64,000 nucleotides of DNA from Ohtaekwangia sp. (GCA_021155195.1 JAJNPV010000037.1:372001-436000), one strand, 5' to 3'. Shown: positions 7,974-17,167, numbered from the stretch's first letter. The notes: a model not told the origin generated them from the sequence alone. Program-made: numbers and translations.

Positions 7974-8423
7974 TTATTTTTTAGTCCTGATAATCGTTTC
8001 GAAGTCAGTTGCTTTTGGGAAGTCTTCAAAAACGGTTTGAATAAAACGATCGGGGACGGCCAGCTTGCGTGTAAGCATATCAATCCAGGCGCCATCCATA
8101 TTAATGATTGCACATAAGGTTCTGTCATCCTTGTAAAGATGATGACGAACGCTCCAGCGACTAAAGTCAGGAGTGGCTTTAGTAACAACTAAATCAACTG
8201 TGATTTTGTCTTCAAATTTTATTTCTCTCTTAAAAATCGCTTCCTCGCGAAAAAGAATAGGACCCATATGAAGTTCTTCAAACTTTAAATTCGTTAATCC
8301 GTGATCAGAGAAACACGCGATCCGTACAGTGGCTCCATAATCATAATAGGCTGAATGACGAAGGTGTCGATTCTGATCAATATCTGACCAGCGAACTTGT
8401 ATGGGGAGAGAATAGGATTGCAT
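7974..8423 (-). CDS. Acyl-CoA thioesterase, hotdog fold (4HBT family)
   Basis: A 149-aa 4-hydroxybenzoyl-CoA thioesterase/YbgC-type protein. The N-terminal VRWSDIDQNRHLRHSAYYDY carries the family aspartate and the H-x3-Y pattern of the active-site helix. Substrate is unknown; these enzymes cleave acyl-CoA or remove stray acyl groups. It is the last gene after a toxin-antitoxin pair (two bases separate it from the toxin gene), so cotranscription is possible though functionally unrelated. Confidence 0.85.
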   Translation of the reverse strand: MQSYSLPIQVRWSDIDQNRHLRHSAYYDYGATVRIACFSDHGLTNLKFEELHMGPILFREEAIFKREIKFEDKITVDLVVTKATPDFSRWSVRHHLYKDDRTLCAIINMDGAWIDMLTRKLAVPDRFIQTVFEDFPKATDFETIIRTKK

Positions 8424-8425
8424 AA

Positions 8426-8737
8426 CTATAAAATATTGGAGGGATCTCGGCTTGTATGAAAAATGTCTAGTATAAAAATATGATCCTTTGTGACTTCATA
8501 AATTATTTTGTAACTCCATATTATTTTAAATCGAAAGTTTCCAGGTTCATTCTTTAGCACTGGCTCTTCCGAAAATTTCTCGGGAAATTGATACAGCGTC
8601 TTTGTCTGTTTGATGATTTCTGACCGAACTCTGGAGGCAACTCGCGCGGACTCGTTATTCTTAATGTATTCATAGATGCTTCTCAAAGAATGCTTAGCCT
8701 CATTATCCCAAATGACACTAAGCTTCTTTTTCACCAC
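8426..8737 (-). CDS. RelE/ParE-family toxin
   Basis: A 103-aa toxin of the ParE/RelE fold. The family layout is clear: N-terminal VIWDNEAKHSLRSIYEYI helix, then the central LYQFPEKFSEEP turn, the NFRFKIIWSYKIIYEV strands and a final ILDIFHTSRDPSNI ending typical of ParE. The start overlaps the 3' end of the upstream antitoxin gene by seven bases, the usual toxin-antitoxin arrangement. Whether it poisons gyrase (ParE) or cleaves mRNA (RelE) is not settled by sequence, but ParE is the closer match. Confidence 0.85.
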   Translation of the reverse strand: MVKKKLSVIWDNEAKHSLRSIYEYIKNNESARVASRVRSEIIKQTKTLYQFPEKFSEEPVLKNEPGNFRFKIIWSYKIIYEVTKDHIFILDIFHTSRDPSNIL

Positions 8738-8967
8738 AGTTTTATTTCTTTTTCAAGATCGGCCTGTGTGGTATGGCGTCCGGATATTATTCTTTCCCGT
8801 GCTGAATTAATTCTGCTTTTTAGAGCTTTTTCCGACATAGGTTTTCCAGCCAGAGTATAATTCTCTTCAGTATATTCTTTAGCGACCGCATATAACAATT
8901 TCAGTAGCCTGGAATCACCATCATCAACCACTCTGCGAAGTTTTTCCTGAATTTGCGTTGTACTCAT
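8731..8967 (-). CDS. Antitoxin of the ParE-type pair
   Basis: A 78-aa mostly helical protein: an N-terminal helix with RLLKLLYAVAKEYTEEN, a pattern I know from Bacteroidota antitoxins partnered with ParE, and a C-terminal tail (INSARERIISGRHTTQADLEKEIKLW) that should wrap the toxin. It is the first gene of the pair and overlaps the toxin start by seven bases. Confidence 0.8.
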   Translation of the reverse strand: MSTTQIQEKLRRVVDDGDSRLLKLLYAVAKEYTEENYTLAGKPMSEKALKSRINSARERIISGRHTTQADLEKEIKLW

Positions 8968-9021
8968 TGATTTGTGTATTATGCTTTTGGCAATTTACAA
9001 AACTTAGTGAGAGGTTCGGAA

Positions 9022-9729
9022 TTACAGCCCCACCTTTTCACGTTTCGACCAGATCTCGTTGATCGGATCACCCTTGCTGCTTTTGCCACTATGATACCAG
9101 TCACCATCTTTAATTGAATAGTCAAACTCGAGGCTAGCGCCTACGCGAGTATTATCGCGCGAAAATACTTCAATGGTTTCGGTGTATTTACCATTGATGG
9201 TTGTATAAGTTCCACCACCGGTTCCAAAAAACTCTTTCGTATCTACATTATAAGCAATCCACTGAAAGCGAGTGCCGGAAAGTATCTTCATGGTTCTTCT
9301 TGCACCAGGCGTTCTTTTTTGTTCACCATTATCAGTTACGCGACCGGTGATTAACCATGCCCCGGAGAGTGCTCCCGGTGTGCCATCATCGAGGCGGGTG
9401 AATTCTTCTGTTTTATCCTTCATTTTAAACGTAAGCTTGTTTCCCTTCAACGTAACTTCTGATTTTTGCTCCGTACCAATCCATTCAGGGTGCATCGTAT
9501 TAAATTCATGCACTTCAATGAATTGATTTTTTTCAATTCGCCAGGAGCCACCACAAGTACCGATATAAGCACCTGTTTTTTTATTGTAAACCGCAGCCGA
9601 AAAGAATTTCCCCGCAACAATCATAGCGATATGATTTTCATCAGAACCGCTTTGCCATGCGCCCTCAAGATTCTGCGATTGGATGGATAATGAAGCACAA
9701 AGCAGGAGTAGTGTAATTATGTTTTTCAT
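9022..9729 (-). CDS. Secreted protein with duplicated beta domain
   Basis: A 235-aa exported protein: signal peptide 1-19 (MKNIITLLLLCASLSIQSQ) and then two related halves. Each half begins with GAW, has a strand-turn-strand with an aromatic and a GT-G-GG motif (first VYNKKTGAYIGTCGGSW, second AYNVDTKEFFGTGGGTY), and continues with an acidic segment. The pattern suggests an internal duplication of a lipocalin-like or membrane-facing beta domain. Function unknown. It is a single gene with its own leader. Confidence 0.7.
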   Translation of the reverse strand: MKNIITLLLLCASLSIQSQNLEGAWQSGSDENHIAMIVAGKFFSAAVYNKKTGAYIGTCGGSWRIEKNQFIEVHEFNTMHPEWIGTEQKSEVTLKGNKLTFKMKDKTEEFTRLDDGTPGALSGAWLITGRVTDNGEQKRTPGARRTMKILSGTRFQWIAYNVDTKEFFGTGGGTYTTINGKYTETIEVFSRDNTRVGASLEFDYSIKDGDWYHSGKSSKGDPINEIWSKREKVGL

Positions 9730-9802
9730 ATGGTAACAAATTAGTTTGTCAATATTTTCAAATATATTCTTCTTGCGGACTTTGCTGATTTGAGCAGAAA
9801 TT

Positions 9803-9839
9803 AATCTGCGAGTATCAGCGCAATCTGCGGGAACATCAT
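9803..9839. repeat. Dispersed short repeat, AATCTGCG type
   Basis: Three spaced copies of an (A)ATCxGCG word (AATCTGCG, ATCAGCG, AATCTGCGG) follow each other within 37 bases in the gap between the secreted-protein gene and hmgA. I associate this pattern with dispersed intergenic repeats of Bacteroidota; only one copy is in the window. Confidence 0.35.
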
Positions 9840-11033
9840 TTAAGGCGTATTCACTTCATGAAACCCTTCGCTTGAGTTATCTGTCCAACTCATGGGATAA
9901 TTCTTATCTAAAAATTGTAATGAATCCTCTGTAAGAAATAATGGACGAAATGTGTCCACCATTACAGCCAACTCATGCGTTTCTTTCGCGCCAATACTTT
10001 TTTCAACCGTGCCGGGATGCGGACCGTGAGGTAAACCACCTGGATGCAGTGTGAATGATCCGCGCTCAATGCCTCTGCGACTCATAAAGTTTCCTTCTGC
10101 ATAATATAACACCTCATCGCTATCAATATTGCTATGATTGTAAGGCGCAGGTATTGAAAGCGGATGATAATCAAACAGGCGCGGCACAAACGAGCAGATT
10201 ACAAAATTGTGCGCTTGAAAAGTTTGATGTACGGGTGGTGGTTGGTGGATTCGACCTGTGATTGGTTCAAAATCATGAATCGAAAAAGCGTACGGCCATA
10301 AAAAACCATCCCATCCAACCAAATCAAGTGGACTATAATCGTAAACATATTGGTGCAGATAGCCTTGCTTCTTAATCTTCATCAAAAAATCACCCTGACT
10401 GGTATCGGTAATTAATTCATTGGGCGGACGAATGTCTCGTTCGCAATACGGTGAATGTTCACCTAACTGACCGAGTTGATTTCTGTATCGCTTTACAGTT
10501 TCAACGGGTGAAGCCGATTCAATGATTAATAAACGAAGTGGACCGTCCTCAAATTCTAATTTATAAATCACGGTACGTGGAATAACTACATAATCTCCCT
10601 GTTGAATTTCTAATTTTCCAAACTGAGAAAACAAAACTCCTTTTCCATCATGAACATACAGTACTTCGTCACCCTCTGCATTTTTATAGAAGTAATCCAT
10701 CTTACGCTTGGTTGGCGAACAGATAGAAATAGAACAATCGTTATTAGCGAGTAACACTTTACGCGCAGTTAAATAATCATCTCCGGTAGTGGTAACTTTT
10801 GAAGTATTTAAGTGTGTTTGCCGCAGTGCGTAATCCTGAATTATTTTTGGTCCGTACTTTACAGGATCTTTAACAGCCTTAATGCGTGTGGGCGGATTGA
10901 TGTGATAGAGATTGGAATAAATTCCGGAAAATCCTTCTGAGCTTACTAACTCTTCTTTGTATAGACTTCCATCGGGTTGCCTGAATTGTGTATGACGCTT
11001 ATGCGGAATATTTCCAAGTTTATGGTAGTACAT
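9840..11033 (-). CDS. hmgA: Homogentisate 1,2-dioxygenase
   Basis: Opens the aromatic ring of homogentisate to maleylacetoacetate in tyrosine and phenylalanine breakdown, using Fe(II). A 397-aa double-cupin protein; the iron-binding C-terminal half shows PYNHSNIDSDEVLYY and HPGGLPHGPHPG with the family's conserved His and Glu/Asp residues. An upstream in-frame start at 11138 would add 35 residues of unlikely sequence, so I start at MYYHKLGNIPHKRHTQF (11033), the family N-terminus. The usual partners (hppD, fumarylacetoacetase) are not adjacent. Confidence 0.85.
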   Translation of the reverse strand: MYYHKLGNIPHKRHTQFRQPDGSLYKEELVSSEGFSGIYSNLYHINPPTRIKAVKDPVKYGPKIIQDYALRQTHLNTSKVTTTGDDYLTARKVLLANNDCSISICSPTKRKMDYFYKNAEGDEVLYVHDGKGVLFSQFGKLEIQQGDYVVIPRTVIYKLEFEDGPLRLLIIESASPVETVKRYRNQLGQLGEHSPYCERDIRPPNELITDTSQGDFLMKIKKQGYLHQYVYDYSPLDLVGWDGFLWPYAFSIHDFEPITGRIHQPPPVHQTFQAHNFVICSFVPRLFDYHPLSIPAPYNHSNIDSDEVLYYAEGNFMSRRGIERGSFTLHPGGLPHGPHPGTVEKSIGAKETHELAVMVDTFRPLFLTEDSLQFLDKNYPMSWTDNSSEGFHEVNTP

Positions 11034-11201
11034 GGTAGAAGATTTGTACTCGAAAGTTAGGAAAATTATTCGTGCATAGACCTGAATTGTTGTACTCGAT
11101 ATTGCTTGCGAGTTTAAGCAAGACTGGCACTGAGCCAAATTATTACTTAAGCCCGCTTAGTTTCTCTAAATTGTAATTTGTACCTCTTAAAATCGTCACC
11201 A

Positions 11202-12827
11202 TTACATCTTGCTGCGATTCAATTCAGGTATTCTATCGAATAATTTGATGGCCTGCTGTAACACTTCGTTGGTTTCGTTTATAATAGGATAGAAGCTTTT
11301 ATTATCCCATACGTTGCGCGCAATTTCTGCTTTCAAATAGATTTGAAATAAACGTTTGTTTTTTTGTAAGTCTTTTGGCTGAGGATCAATTTTATTATTA
11401 ATACCCATTACCACTACCCGGCTAAGCATGGCATCATTCACCTCAAAACTCTTAAGGTATTCATTGTAACCTTTTCCTTTCAACTGAGATTGATTTTGTT
11501 CAGCAAATGTAAACGCATATTCCCGTAACACATTTGCATTAAAAAGCCGATTAAAATACTTGCTTGTGATTGTTGTGTCTAGCGGAACAAAATAATCGGG
11601 CATAATTCCACCGCCACCATACACCGATCTGCCATTAGCGGTTTCAAATTTTAATGAATCATTGAAATGAATGCTGTCTGCCGAAAAGAACTCTCCGTGC
11701 TTATACCGCTTTGAAATGTCTTTATCATATTCATCCAGGTCGTCATATGGCTTTTGGATGGAACGGCCGCTGGGTGTATAGTATCGTGAAATAGTGAGTC
11801 TAAGTTCTGAACCATCATTCAGTCTGAAAGGGCGTTGTACTAATCCTTTTCCATAGGATCTGCGCCCAACAATAAGAGCACGATCATTATCTTGCAGGGC
11901 ACCGGCCACAATTTCAGACGCGGAGGCACTGCTTTCATTCACTAATACAATCAGTTCGCCCCGTTCAAAATCTCCCATGGCAGTTGCTCCATGATCTTCA
12001 TCATATTTTTTCTCCTGACCTTTTGTAAAAACAATCTTTTCACCTTTTTGTAAAAACTCATCGGCAATACCAACTGCTTGATCCAAATACCCACCGGGAT
12101 TTCCTTGCAAGTCAAGCACTAATTTTGTCATGCCTTCCTTTTTCAACTTTTCGATCGCCTCTTTAACTTCCTGGTGCGTGGTTTGACTAAAGCGATTTAC
12201 TTTAATATAACCTATCTCAGGAGTAATCATGTAGGTGGCATCCACCGAAAACTGAGGTATTCGATCACGAATTATAGTAAAGAGAATGGGATCATTAGAG
12301 CCGCTACGCACCACTTCAATTTTTACTTCTGTTCCTTTCGGACCTTTCAAAATTTTAGGAACCTCGGGAGTTGTTAAACCCACTCCAGCAATAATCTTAT
12401 CATTTACTTTTACAATTTTATCGCCTGAGCGAAGACCGACTGATTCGGAAGGGCCACCACTCAGTGCAGCGACCACAACCAGCGTATCATGGAAAATGTT
12501 GAATTCAATTCCAATGCCTTCAAAGTTACCGCGCAGGTCTTCATTAGCTGCAACCTGATCTTGGGCCGAGATATAAGAGGAATGAGGATCTAATTTCCCA
12601 AGCATATGACCTATGGCATCTTCCACAAGCACGTTTGTTTCGGCTTCATCCACATATTCGTTTTTCACTAAACTCAAAACCTCTCTAAATTTTTGAACGT
12701 CATTGCTGATGTCCTCCGATCCACTTTTATTGGTAAGACTAGCCCCAATCAACACACCTGCGGCAAGGCCAATACACAAAATCAAGGGTAAACTGATCTG
12801 ATACGATGAATTCTTCTGCTCCTCCAT
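11202..12827 (-). CDS. S41 C-terminal processing protease (CtpA/Prc family)
   Basis: A 541-aa periplasmic serine protease. Parts in order: N-terminal signal anchor (about 10-30, ISLPLILCIGLAAGVLIG), a helical segment with the LDPHSSYIS motif (about 75-83), a PDZ domain (about 95-175, GIGIEFNIFHDTLVV..GLRSGDKIVKVND), and the S41 catalytic core with the nucleophile in NESSASASEIVAGALQD and the base Lys in RRSYGKGLVQ. The C-terminal 130 residues are an extension common in Bacteroidota members. It likely trims or degrades periplasmic proteins with exposed C-termini. Confidence 0.93.
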   Translation of the reverse strand: MEEQKNSSYQISLPLILCIGLAAGVLIGASLTNKSGSEDISNDVQKFREVLSLVKNEYVDEAETNVLVEDAIGHMLGKLDPHSSYISAQDQVAANEDLRGNFEGIGIEFNIFHDTLVVVAALSGGPSESVGLRSGDKIVKVNDKIIAGVGLTTPEVPKILKGPKGTEVKIEVVRSGSNDPILFTIIRDRIPQFSVDATYMITPEIGYIKVNRFSQTTHQEVKEAIEKLKKEGMTKLVLDLQGNPGGYLDQAVGIADEFLQKGEKIVFTKGQEKKYDEDHGATAMGDFERGELIVLVNESSASASEIVAGALQDNDRALIVGRRSYGKGLVQRPFRLNDGSELRLTISRYYTPSGRSIQKPYDDLDEYDKDISKRYKHGEFFSADSIHFNDSLKFETANGRSVYGGGGIMPDYFVPLDTTITSKYFNRLFNANVLREYAFTFAEQNQSQLKGKGYNEYLKSFEVNDAMLSRVVVMGINNKIDPQPKDLQKNKRLFQIYLKAEIARNVWDNKSFYPIINETNEVLQQAIKLFDRIPELNRSKM

Positions 12828-12924
12828 ACTATTTCGTTACGATATTAGTTCTTTAACGGAACGCCAAATTAATTGTTAAGGTTAGATTTTAGCTAAAAAT
12901 GAGTTTACTATATTTACCCAATCG

Positions 12925-13683
12925 ATGGAAAAAATTGCCCTAAAGCATAGAAGAATCGCTGAGTTGGTTGATCAGGAGAGCATTCGGGCTCATGTACTGT
13001 ATTATTTCGGTATTAAATTTTATGAATATCCGGTTGAAACCCTTGAACAAGTATGCCTGGAGAAAGGGTTGAGTATCGATACTGTAGTTCGTGAGTTGGA
13101 GTATCCCGGAGAAAATTTTAAAGAATCGGATTTGCCTTTGGTAAGTTATCCGATTGACTTGATCATTGAATACCTGAAACACTCTCATTATCTATTTGTG
13201 AAACAAAAATTGCCTTTTATTGGGCGATTGGTTGAGAGCTTTAAGGCAAATCATGAAGCGTATAATTCTGTTGAGCGTGATTTGAAAATTTTATTTCCCC
13301 TGTTTCTGGAGGATTTCATTCATCACATCTACGAAGAAGAAGATACCTTGTTCAAATACATTCAAACGCTTGAACGGGCTGTGCGTGGCAAGTTTAATCC
13401 AAGCAGGCTGTATCAACAGATGGAGAAAAATTCGCTGCAAAAATGTGCGATTGAACACGAAGCGCATGATGATGAGATGGAGGGCATTCGGAAAATAACA
13501 AAGAATTATTTGTTGATACCAGATGCTCCGCTACACGTGAAAGTTATTTATGCAGAGCTAATTCAGTTTGAAAAAAGCTTGCAAGTGCATGCACGAGTAG
13601 AAAATGAAATTCTTTTCCCCAAAGCAATGGCTCTTGAAAATGAAGTGAAGAAGAAATTTTTTGAGCGCTCTAAGCTAAATTGA
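12925..13683 (+). CDS. Hemerythrin-domain protein
   Basis: A 252-aa protein with an N-terminal helical region (1-75) and a C-terminal diiron four-helix bundle. Likely iron ligands are H in KHSHYLF, HHIYEEEDTLF, HEAHDDEMEG and HARVENEILFP, which follow the H...HxxxE...HxxxD...HxxxE hemerythrin order. It resembles RIC/YtfE-type proteins that repair iron-sulfur clusters after nitrosative or oxidative stress, but lacks the usual N-terminal cysteine motif of ScdA. TATATTTA just upstream is a near match to a -7 element. Confidence 0.8.
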   Translation: MEKIALKHRRIAELVDQESIRAHVLYYFGIKFYEYPVETLEQVCLEKGLSIDTVVRELEYPGENFKESDLPLVSYPIDLIIEYLKHSHYLFVKQKLPFIGRLVESFKANHEAYNSVERDLKILFPLFLEDFIHHIYEEEDTLFKYIQTLERAVRGKFNPSRLYQQMEKNSLQKCAIEHEAHDDEMEGIRKITKNYLLIPDAPLHVKVIYAELIQFEKSLQVHARVENEILFPKAMALENEVKKKFFERSKLN

Positions 13684-13704
13684 TCTTCTCTTTCAAAATC
13701 CCAC

Positions 13705-14121
13705 ATGGGTAGAATTCTTGCAATTGATTATGGAATGAAGCGCACAGGGTTGGCTGTAACCGATCCGCTGCGGATTATTGCAACCTCACTTGATACTGTT
13801 GAAACAACCGGGTTAATCGACTACCTAAAAAAATATTTTCAGAAGGAGACTGTAGATGAAGCGGTGATTGGTATGCCACGTCAGTTGGATAATACAGATT
13901 CGGCAACAGCCCCAGCTGTGAGAAGTTTTATTGAATTATTTAAGACTACATTTTCATCTATACCGATTAAAACAATTGATGAGCGCTTTACAAGTTCCAT
14001 TGCACAGCGCGCTATGATTGATGGAGGAATGAAAAAGAAGGATAGACAAGTGAAAGGAAATGTAGATAAGATCAGTGCAACCCTCATTCTGCAGGATTAT
14101 TTGCAAATGAGGAGTCTTTAA
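13705..14121 (+). CDS. ruvX: Holliday junction resolvase-like RuvX (YqgF)
   Basis: A 138-aa RNase H-fold nuclease; family members act in 16S/23S rRNA end processing and possibly recombination. Motifs: ILAIDYGMKRTGLAV with the first catalytic Asp, AVIGMPRQLDNT, the Glu in IDERFTSSIAQ, and the C-terminal Asp in KISATLILQDYL. Start ATG 13705 is preceded by a short gap from the hemerythrin gene. Confidence 0.92.
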   Translation: MGRILAIDYGMKRTGLAVTDPLRIIATSLDTVETTGLIDYLKKYFQKETVDEAVIGMPRQLDNTDSATAPAVRSFIELFKTTFSSIPIKTIDERFTSSIAQRAMIDGGMKKKDRQVKGNVDKISATLILQDYLQMRSL

Positions 14122-14166
14122 AAGGTTGAAAACCTTTGATACCTTTGCATTTCAAAAGTTTTATTG

Positions 14167-14721
14167 ATGATTTATCCGATTGTAATGTATGGAGATGCTG
14201 TGCTGCGTAAGCGTGCAGCCGATATAAAAGTAGGGACTGATTTAACTGAGTTGGTTCGAGATATGTATGAGACTATGCATGCCGCTCACGGGATTGGACT
14301 TGCGGCTCCGCAAATAGGAAAAAGCATACGACTTTTTGTAGTGGATGGTACAACACTTGATGATGAACCTACTCTAACTGATTTTAAAAAGGTATTTGTT
14401 AATGCGGTGATGCTGGATGAAGAAGGCAAAGAGTGGGATTTCGAAGAGGGATGTTTAAGCATTCCTAATGTGCGCGAAGACGTTTGGCGTCATGAAAAAA
14501 TTCGAATAAAGTATTATGACGAAAATTGGAACCTTCATGAAGAAGAATTTGATGGCATGAAGGCACGCATCATTCAGCATGAGTATGATCACATTGAAGG
14601 TAAACTGTTTATAGATTACCTCACCTCACTCAAAAAGAGAATGATCAAGGGCAAGTTGACCAACATTAGCAAAGGGATTGTTGATACGGACTATCGCATT
14701 TTGGCGCCCTTAAAAAGATAA
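14167..14721 (+). CDS. def: Peptide deformylase
   Basis: Removes the N-formyl group from new proteins. All three metal-site motifs are present: GIGLAAPQIG, EEGCLSIP (the metal-binding Cys) and IIQHEYDHIEG (HExxH). 184 aa, normal length. An in-frame TTG at 14164 directly precedes the ATG at 14167; I use the ATG. ruvX and def lie close together in the same direction (45 bases). Confidence 0.95.
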   Translation: MIYPIVMYGDAVLRKRAADIKVGTDLTELVRDMYETMHAAHGIGLAAPQIGKSIRLFVVDGTTLDDEPTLTDFKKVFVNAVMLDEEGKEWDFEEGCLSIPNVREDVWRHEKIRIKYYDENWNLHEEEFDGMKARIIQHEYDHIEGKLFIDYLTSLKKRMIKGKLTNISKGIVDTDYRILAPLKR

Positions 14722-14731
14722 AGCTCGTATT

Positions 14732-15874
14732 TTGAATATTACCTCACGTCTTCCTGAAGTAGGTACTTCCATTTTTACCGTAATGTCGCGGCTCGCGTTA
14801 GAGCAGGGTGCTATTAATCTCTCGCAAGGATTTCCAGATTTTCCGGTTTCAGAAGAATTGGTTGAATTGATTTATAAGAACCTGAAGGCGGGACACAATC
14901 AGTATGCACCTATGCCTGGCACTCCATTGCTACGTCAGGCAATTGCAGATGTGGTGATGAAGAGCTTTCAACGACCGACTGACTTTGAAACAGAAGTAAC
15001 AATAACTGCTGGAGGTACTGAAGCGTTATTTGCGGCCATCTCAGCATTAGTTAACGCTGGTGATGAAGTGATTTTGTTTGATCCTGCCTATGATTCGTAT
15101 GATCCTTCCATTCGATTGAATGGTGGAATTCCCATTCACATAAAGTTAAAGCCGCCTCATTTTGGTATCGATTGGCAAGAAGTAAAGTCCAAAATCACTT
15201 CGCGCACGCGGATGATCATGATCAATACCCCGCATAATCCAACGGGGTCGGTATTGAGCGAGCAGGATTTAAAAACGCTGGAGAAAATCGCTATTGAAAA
15301 CAACATCATTGTGCTAAGTGATGAGGTTTACGAGCGCATAATTTTTGATAATCAGCAGCATCAAAGTATTTTAAAATTTCCCAAACTGGCCGATCAAAGT
15401 GTAGCCGTGTTTTCATTTGGAAAAACATTTCATGCTACCGGTTGGAAAGTTGGCTATGCTCTAGCTCCAGAAAATCTTACCCGGGAAATTCGCAAAGCGC
15501 ATCAGTTTATTACGTTTAGCGTAAATACGCCCGTGCAACTTGCGTTAGCAGAATACCTGAAAAATCCTGAAAACTATCTTTCGCTTGGAAGCTTCTTTCA
15601 GCGGAAGCGTGATTTTTTTCTGGACCAGATTAAAGGATCTTCTTTTAAACCCTTGCCTTGTTTCGGAAGCTACTTTCAACTAGTATCCTATGAGGGAGTT
15701 TCAGATAAAAATGAGATGGCCATGGCCGAATGGATGACCATAGAGAAGAAACTTGCTCCCATTCCGGTTTCTGCTTTTTATATTGATAAAGCCGATCACA
15801 AACTCCTACGATTTTGTTTTGCTAAGGGCGAACAAACGCTGGAAAAGGCAGGTGCTATTCTTCGTAAACTTTAA
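14732..15874 (+). CDS. Methionine/glutamine aminotransferase (YbdL-type, PLP)
   Basis: A 380-aa class I aminotransferase. The PLP lysine is in SFGKTFHATGWKVGY; NTPHNPTGSV and LLRFCFAKGEQTL are the cofactor and carboxylate-binding segments. The N-terminal LPEVGTSIFTVMSRLA is typical of the YbdL/KAT subgroup, which aminates 2-keto-4-methylthiobutyrate. There is no ATG before this block: the frame opens after a stop at 14711 and the only reasonable initiator is TTG at 14732. The omega-amidase gene follows by 72 bases, supporting a shared salvage role. Confidence 0.88.
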   Translation: MNITSRLPEVGTSIFTVMSRLALEQGAINLSQGFPDFPVSEELVELIYKNLKAGHNQYAPMPGTPLLRQAIADVVMKSFQRPTDFETEVTITAGGTEALFAAISALVNAGDEVILFDPAYDSYDPSIRLNGGIPIHIKLKPPHFGIDWQEVKSKITSRTRMIMINTPHNPTGSVLSEQDLKTLEKIAIENNIIVLSDEVYERIIFDNQQHQSILKFPKLADQSVAVFSFGKTFHATGWKVGYALAPENLTREIRKAHQFITFSVNTPVQLALAEYLKNPENYLSLGSFFQRKRDFFLDQIKGSSFKPLPCFGSYFQLVSYEGVSDKNEMAMAEWMTIEKKLAPIPVSAFYIDKADHKLLRFCFAKGEQTLEKAGAILRKL

Positions 15875-15946
15875 AGAGGTTTTTATCCACAAAGGGTTCA
15901 AAATTTGAACCTGTATTGCTTTCTTTGCAGTCCCGTTTACAGTCAT

Positions 15947-16783
15947 ATGCAGGATTTAAAAATCACCATTATTCAATCAGAACTCCATTGGGAAGACACA
16001 GGGGCTAATTTGGCCATGTTTGAGGAGAAAATCTGGAGTATTGGCGAGTCTACGGATGTGATTGTGCTGCCTGAAATGTTTACTACGGGCTTCACCATGA
16101 AGGCTGACAAACTGGCCGAGCATATGAATATGCGCACGTTTAAGTGGATGAAGCAGATGGCAGACCAAACGGGAGCACTTATTCTGGGAAGCTTTATTGC
16201 CAATGTGCACGATCGGTTTTATAACCGTTTGTTGTGGATGGAGCCGGGCGGAAATTATAAGACCTACGATAAGCGTCATCTTTTTCGAATGGCGGAAGAA
16301 CATCAGGTTTTTACACCCGGTGAAAGCCTTTTGATTGGCCATTGGAAGGGGTGGAGGATTTGTCCGTTGATCTGTTATGATTTGCGTTTTCCGGTATGGA
16401 GTCGTAATCGTTGGAATGTGTCTCTTAAGAAACCATCGTACGATGTGTTGATTTATGTTGCCAATTGGCCCATGGTGCGCGGCAATGCGTGGGAGACTCT
16501 GCTAAAAGCAAGGGCGATTGAAAATTTAAGTTATACAGTTGGAGTCAATCGGGTAGGATTGGATGGCAATGGAGTGGAGTACAATGGACATTCGGCTTTC
16601 ATTGGGCCTAAAGGCGATTCATTTTTCTCAGTAGAAGGCGTTGAGGCAATCAAGACCTTGGCCTTAAATGCTCACGCATTACAATCGTATCGCGATAAGT
16701 TTCCCGCCTTTATGGATGCCGATGATTTTACCATTGAAGCGGAAGAATACGAAGAGCGTGACTTCCTTCACGGCTTAAGCTAA
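15947..16783 (+). CDS. Omega-amidase, carbon-nitrogen hydrolase (YafV/Nit2-like)
   Basis: A 278-aa nitrilase-superfamily amidase. The Glu-Lys-Cys triad is visible: PEMFTTGF, YDKRHLF and LICYDLRFPVW. The subgroup hydrolyses alpha-ketoglutaramate (or succinamate-like 2-oxo amides), the by-product of glutamine transaminases, so it pulls the reaction of the aminotransferase encoded just upstream. An upstream frame from 15905 adds 14 unlikely residues; ATG 15947 starts at MQDLKITIIQSEL. Its 3' end overlaps the convergent gene by nine bases. Confidence 0.88.
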   Translation: MQDLKITIIQSELHWEDTGANLAMFEEKIWSIGESTDVIVLPEMFTTGFTMKADKLAEHMNMRTFKWMKQMADQTGALILGSFIANVHDRFYNRLLWMEPGGNYKTYDKRHLFRMAEEHQVFTPGESLLIGHWKGWRICPLICYDLRFPVWSRNRWNVSLKKPSYDVLIYVANWPMVRGNAWETLLKARAIENLSYTVGVNRVGLDGNGVEYNGHSAFIGPKGDSFFSVEGVEAIKTLALNAHALQSYRDKFPAFMDADDFTIEAEEYEERDFLHGLS

Positions 16784-17167
16784 GGCAAACTGTTTTATCC
16801 AGATTTTTATTTTTTCCAAATCATCTTCTTTTTTGAATCTGTCATTCAAGTGCTTGAGCAAGTTTTCTATTTGTTCATGGTTTCCTGAAAGCACCACTGT
16901 ATAAATTTTCTGATTGGTTCGAAGCAAGGTGTTTAATAATTTAAGTGCCGACCCAAATTGTTCGGTTGGCTTTGCGCGAATGAAAATAAAAACCGAAGTC
17001 ATTTGGTGGCACAGCTTAAGGATAATATCCACAATAGAACTCTCAGATTGATTATCAAGTTCAGCGCCAATAAGATCACTCGATAGCGAAGAAGCATAGG
17101 TTAACAAAGGTTTCTTATATTCTGATTCCTGCCAGGGAGTGAGATCGATTTGAAGAAATAGTTTCAT
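16775..17167 (-). CDS. Hypothetical protein
   Basis: A 130-aa soluble protein not recognised. It alternates strand-like segments (SVFIFIRAK, IYTVVLSGN) with helices, which would suit a small Rossmann-like or flavodoxin-like fold. Convergent with the omega-amidase gene, with the last codons overlapping by nine bases. No neighbour in its own direction. Confidence 0.55.
   Translation of the reverse strand: MKLFLQIDLTPWQESEYKKPLLTYASSLSSDLIGAELDNQSESSIVDIILKLCHQMTSVFIFIRAKPTEQFGSALKLLNTLLRTNQKIYTVVLSGNHEQIENLLKHLNDRFKKEDDLEKIKIWIKQFALA

Noticed and set aside
8426..8967. ParE pair as part of a larger mobile island.
   Set aside because: No integrase, direct repeats or composition change were seen; it lies between ordinary genes.
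9803..9839. CRISPR-like or tandem array in the AATCTGCG words.
   Set aside because: Only three short imperfect words without spacers of regular length.
11034..11138. N-terminal extension of homogentisate dioxygenase.
   Set aside because: The 35 extra residues do not resemble the family and ATG 11033 fits it.
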